Origin: Papilionanthe hookeriana x Papilionanthe teres
Taxonomy: Eukaryota; Streptophyta; Magnoliopsida; Asparagales; Orchidaceae
Direction: 5' to 3'
DNA: 64,000 nt
NCBI GenBank assembly: GCA_022702705.1
Contig: CM040434.1
Span: 23,292,001 to 23,356,000 of the forward strand
Positions within the stretch are counted from its first letter, which is position 1. Each line of letters starts with the position of its first letter. Below are positions 60,397 through 64,000 of this stretch, one piece after another. The notes under the pieces are model-generated. The model was not told where the DNA came from. It did not search any database and saw only the letters and a list, made by a program, of their open reading frames with translations. A program made the translations under genes and the position numbers.

Positions 60397-60487
60397 ATAA
60401 TTTTTAAGTAATATTTGAAATAGTCCATTACTCTAGTAATTATTTTAATAATTCTATTAATTACCTTAATAATTACTTAACTTCACT

Positions 60488-60585
60488 TCCCTGACAACGA
60501 CGCCAAAAATTTGATCCACTTTTCAATATTTATACTTACAATTATGATATTTAAAAATTAGCAACGACACCAAAAACTTGATCCC
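60488..60585 (-). promoter_or_regulatory. Duplicated primer binding site / LTR junction of Athila copy B
   Basis: 60488-60505 is a decayed tRNA-Asp type site followed by TTTGATCC. A second partial site, CAACGACACCA (60562-60572), is followed by ACTTGATCC 67 bp further. Either TGATCC could be the LTR border. Confidence 0.6.
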
Positions 60586-62036
60586 GCGCTGAATTTTTAC
60601 TGATGATTTTGTTATGGATTTTATGATTTATATTGTGGATACTACGCAAGTATACGTATCGTTATCAAGTAATATAGGGCTCTAATGGAGTCCTGGATAT
60701 CGATCCCACAAGGAAGTTAGCAAATTTCAAAGACAATTTAAATTAAACTTACTTACTAATCTAGTATACGGAAATTAAGAAGACTTAAACTAAACTAATG
60801 CTTAAGGTTGAATATTAAATTTCAGAAAAAAAGTATATTTCTCCTTGTTTTTTGAGAATTAAGTGAATGAGGACTTAAATAATTTTTTAATTGTATTGTG
60901 CCAAATAGAAGCATTCATATTCTTTACCCTTTGGTCAAGGTACAAAGAATATTGACTAATCTTATGTTTGATTACTGAATCTGCGGCTAGACTGGGAGGA
61001 TACCGACTGCCACTTCAGAGCTCCCACGTTCCCCTCGCCTGAGGGCTAACATCTACACTTCAGCTCTCAAACAATAAGACCAAATTGAATATTTTAGTCT
61101 GTCACACTAAAATGTCCAATTCTACACTCAATAGTTAATATATCCCTTTTTATTTGCATCCTCCTTCCAAGACTTTTGACTTCCGTGAATCTTGGATGTA
61201 ATCTTTACTATAGTTGATATTTCAACATATGTTAATATATCAATTGGCCAGATTGAAAGTAAATTAAGATTTAAGTTAAAGATTAGCACAATTTCTATTT
61301 TTATATTTTAGGCACAATTACTTTAATTCATCATTTCACGTAATCTCAATAACAAGGAGAAAGACTAAGGAAACTACTCAGAATGCATGGGAAAAATAAC
61401 ACAAAACATGAATTTCATTAAAGTTAACAAAAAAATAACAAATGTACTTATCTCAATTCTTCTCCCCAAGCACTCTTAAAGTTCCTTTGACTCTTCCTTA
61501 CAGTACAACACACCAAATCTCTAAACACTCACTCAAAGACTCTTAACTTTCACACAAACGACAAAACTGACACTCTAATTACACACAAATTGACAAACAA
61601 AATGGCTAGAATTCGTTTCTATTTCTAAAAGGGTCGAATCTTTAAAAGGTACTTAAGCACCTTTTCAAAAAGCGTTCAAATTCATTGTATTTTGGCTCTT
61701 TTCAACTGTCTCGTCGTCGGCGGGCTTCTAGAAGATGACCTAACCACGCCGATCTTTCTGTCAGAGAGCTTGATCTCGCCGTCAGTGGGCTTCTTATAAT
61801 ATATTCAAAACTTTCGGGAAAAACTCACCGTCGGCGGCCTAAATCTCGTCGTCGGCGGAACAGTTCAATTTTTATAAAATTGAGTCCTTTTTGCTTGAAA
61901 TCCGCTTCTTTTGTGTTTTTTGCCTTCAGTACTTATAAATCTTTATTTCTGCAATAAAATAAAGAAAATACCTTTCTTTAAAGTGCAATTTCATATAAAA
62001 TTGGTATGAATTTCTTAATATAATTTCTAGTGATCA
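60512..62036 (-). repeat. 5' LTR of Athila copy B
   Basis: About 1525 bp (or 1458 bp if the second junction is the true border). It aligns with copy A along its length, including CAAGTATACGTATCG, GATCCCACAAGGAAG, CCCTTTGGTC, CCCACGTTCCCCTC and the outer AAAGTGCAATTTC box, and ends in TGATCA at 62036. Confidence 0.83.
61700..61860 (-). repeat. Decayed CCGTCGGCGGG repeats in the Athila B LTR
   Basis: Five related words (CGTCGGCGGGCTTC, CCGTCAGTGGGCTT, CCGTCGGCGG and variants) at the same place as in copy A. Changes are mostly C-to-T and G-to-A. Confidence 0.7.
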
Positions 62037-62986
62037 GAGGTCCATCGAGCCGATGAAATTCAGGAGAGATAAAAGTAATAATAATAGTAATAAAATGATA
62101 ATTTGATTATAACAACCTCAAAATGACTTCAAATAAACATGGGACTTCACTAAAGTTTTTATTAATTAAAAAATATATAATTTGGAAAATTAAAATCAAT
62201 TAAAATTTTTTGATCAAAATTTAATATTTTTATCTCTCAAGGGTTTTGGCCCATTTTGACTGATCATATTTTTTTATGAAGCTTGAATTAGCTAAAACTA
62301 GTTAAACCACCGAATTCCTTATATTTTTATATATCAATGAGCTAAAATAAATTTTTGGCTATAACCAACTTGCAACCACCTCCCCAACAACCTAGCTACT
62401 TCAAATGTTTATATCATGAGCTAATGAACTCGATTTTCAAAATGGACCAATGGATTACTTGTTTTGTACTCTTCAAAATTACATATTCTTTTATTCTTTT
62501 CATAATGGACCAATGGAAATGTTCCCCCATATTTTCTTCCTTTCATTTAGTTCAATCCATTAATTCATCAAGTTTTGAGCCTCTAGAACCAAAGTATGGA
62601 ATTCCTAACCCTAATTCATCAAAATTTTAATTTAAACCATGTATTTTGCATTTTAGTGTGGAGATTTTAAATTCATCATGTGATCTATCAAACACGTCAA
62701 TTTTTTTCCAAAATTTTCCATGAATTTTTAATGTTTCATTATGTGTTCATCAATTTTATGTTAATTTAAAATTTTTTAGTGTTTTTTCAAAATTCTTCAT
62801 AAATTTCCATCTAAACCATGCAGCATTTATATTAAGCAATTTATATGTTAATGCCATGAATGTTTTATGTATTTTACATGGTGAAATGATAGGGATTTTT
62901 ATTTTAACTTGTTCAATATGCTAAATGTAACATTTTACAAGGTAGAATCATAGGGCTATTGTTAAGTTTTATGTTATTGTGTCTAT
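62037..62986. other. Unassigned AT-rich DNA
   Basis: No recognised gene. An open frame of 91 codons at 62355-62630 has no domain and low-complexity neighbours. This is the genomic sequence into which the next TAT-family LTR is inserted. Confidence 0.5.
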
Positions 62987-64000
62987 TGTTGACCTCATTT
63001 TTGATGAGGTCTTCTCTTCTTCTTTTTAGGGCTTAGGATCTAGCCTTAGGCTTTTCCTTTGACTATCTTAGAGGACTAGAATTGGGACCCACCTTTTAGA
63101 AACTCAAACCACTTCTTAACTCCCTTCAAACTCCACAAACTTGACTATAGGCCCCTAATCACCTAGAGGGTTGAAATCAAATGTGGAAGTTTAAGGATGA
63201 GTTCCTATAGGACTCTTTGGCCTTAGGACCGCCTCAGGTGGCCTGGTCCAGTGAAGGGGCCGACTTACACACACACTACACTTATACACTACACTTTCAC
63301 ACACCTCCTAAAACCACACCCATACCCAACTTGACCTCCCGACTCATGTAGGTGATTCACATGGATGGTCCTTAATCCCTAAGCCCTCGCGTAAGAGGGT
63401 TAGGAACAACATAGTGAATGCCTCAAATGAGTCCCTACATGGCTCATGTGGGCTTGATATGGCTTCATGGCCCAACCAAAATGATTTCATTCCACTCAAA
63501 TTTACCCAATCTTCAATTTTCCAAATTTTCAATTTTTGACCCCCGGGACCCTACACCCGCTTAGCCTACCCAAAACCCTTGAAACTACCCAAATTTCTCA
63601 AAAATTTCCAAATCACCCAAAATTCCTCAAAATTGATTTTAAACATTTCCACATTACTCAAATTGATCATCCATACCCAAAAATACCAAAAATTCCAAAA
63701 ATACCTCCCAATAACCTCCAAATACCCAAAATACCCCTCTTGGCCAAAAATCCAAAAATTCAGAAAATTCCCAGAAAATTCCAAATATTCCCAATTTCAT
63801 TTTGTCCAACTACACCATGGGCCAATTTTGTCAATTTACCCTACTTTTGTCAAAACCCCCAATTTGACCCATTTTAACCCTAAGTGAACCCAATGTCAAA
63901 CCAAACCTACCCAATAGGCCCAAATTCTGGTCCAATTCAGTTCTAAACTTCAATTCAACATTCCCAACACCAATCTAGACCAAATTCAAGTCCAATTTGA
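62987..64000 (+). mobile_element. Start of a fourth TAT-family LTR, cut by the window end
   Basis: Begins TGTTGACCTC like the other LTRs and is collinear with the first 1014 bp of them. What precedes it (TCTAT, then unassigned DNA) is not TAT internal sequence, so this is either the 5' LTR of another element or a second solo LTR. It is closer to the 3' LTR than to the solo LTR in the CACCCGCTTAGCC segment. Confidence 0.92.

Larger units (their letters stand above)
55021..62036 (-). mobile_element. Athila-type Ty3/Gypsy element, copy B, without 3' LTR
   Basis: Read on the minus strand: LTR (62036 to 60512/60579), primer binding site, gag, protease, RT, RNase H, integrase, then a short tail near 55030-55090 with GTTGCCTCCCATAAAGCGC (+ strand), a segment often found after integrase in Athila-like elements. 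The element then stops matching anything, so the 3' part is deleted or replaced. It is the best preserved Athila copy in the window. Confidence 0.88.

Noticed and set aside
38012..60511. Copies A, C and B as one long Athila element
   Set aside because: Each has its own 5' LTR and gag start, all on the minus strand, and levels of decay differ.
62355..62630. 91-codon open frame as a host gene
   Set aside because: No domain, AT-rich surroundings, no splice or promoter context that I can support.

Overview
The window reads as intergenic DNA from a large, repeat-rich flowering-plant genome. Almost every interpretable base belongs to a retrotransposon: Ty3/Gypsy elements of TAT/Ogre and Athila type, a plant RTE-type LINE, and L1-type LINE remnants with RNase H domains. 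I see no host single-copy gene, tRNA, rRNA or CRISPR array. The species cannot be told from the sequence.

Layout. Positions 1-38011 are one TAT/Ogre-type element on the + strand with giant LTRs of about 7.4 kb. Its 5' LTR begins about 0.73 kb before the window and ends at 9849, and its 3' LTR is 30569-38011. Two younger insertions interrupt it. A 3.2 kb RTE LINE (5361-8524, minus strand) sits in the 5' LTR with a 17-bp target duplication. A 7444-bp solo LTR of the same family (13628-21071) sits exactly at the gag/protease junction with a perfect CCAGT duplication. In order, the internal region holds a primer binding site, an unrecognised ORF1, gag, protease, RT, RNase H, a second (archaeal-type) RNase H, integrase, an extra ORF, an 82-bp tandem array, a short purine run and the 3' LTR. 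All the coding parts are cut by frameshifts.

The most interesting item is the extra ORF after integrase (26460 to about 27870). It contains an AlkB-type 2-oxoglutarate/Fe(II) dioxygenase domain that looks like plant ALKBH9/ALKBH10 RNA demethylases. An HHD motif, a downstream histidine and an R-x5-R motif are all visible. A strong splice-acceptor-like sequence lies just before its start codon. Since ALKBH enzymes remove N6-methyladenosine from RNA, a retrotransposon that carries one could be editing marks on its own transcript. That last step is inference.

The TAT element is itself inserted in the gag-pro region of an Athila-type element on the minus strand (copy A; 38012-41561 is what remains on the right). 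Positions 41562-45190 hold two L1-type LINE 3' ends, each closed by an (AT)n tract. Positions 45195-51188 are an old, stop-riddled Athila copy (C, minus) with its 5' LTR. A LINE RNase H remnant follows (51350-52115), then about 2.9 kb that I cannot assign. Positions 55021-62036 are a better preserved Athila copy (B, minus) with gag, protease, RT, RNase H, integrase and 5' LTR but no 3' LTR. At 62987 a fourth TAT-family LTR starts and runs out of the window.

Relative order inferred from nesting and decay: Athila C is oldest, then Athila A and B, then the TAT element inside A, then the RTE LINE and the LTR now left solo inside the TAT element. None of the elements looks autonomous as read here, although many breaks are single-base indels in otherwise well conserved protein.
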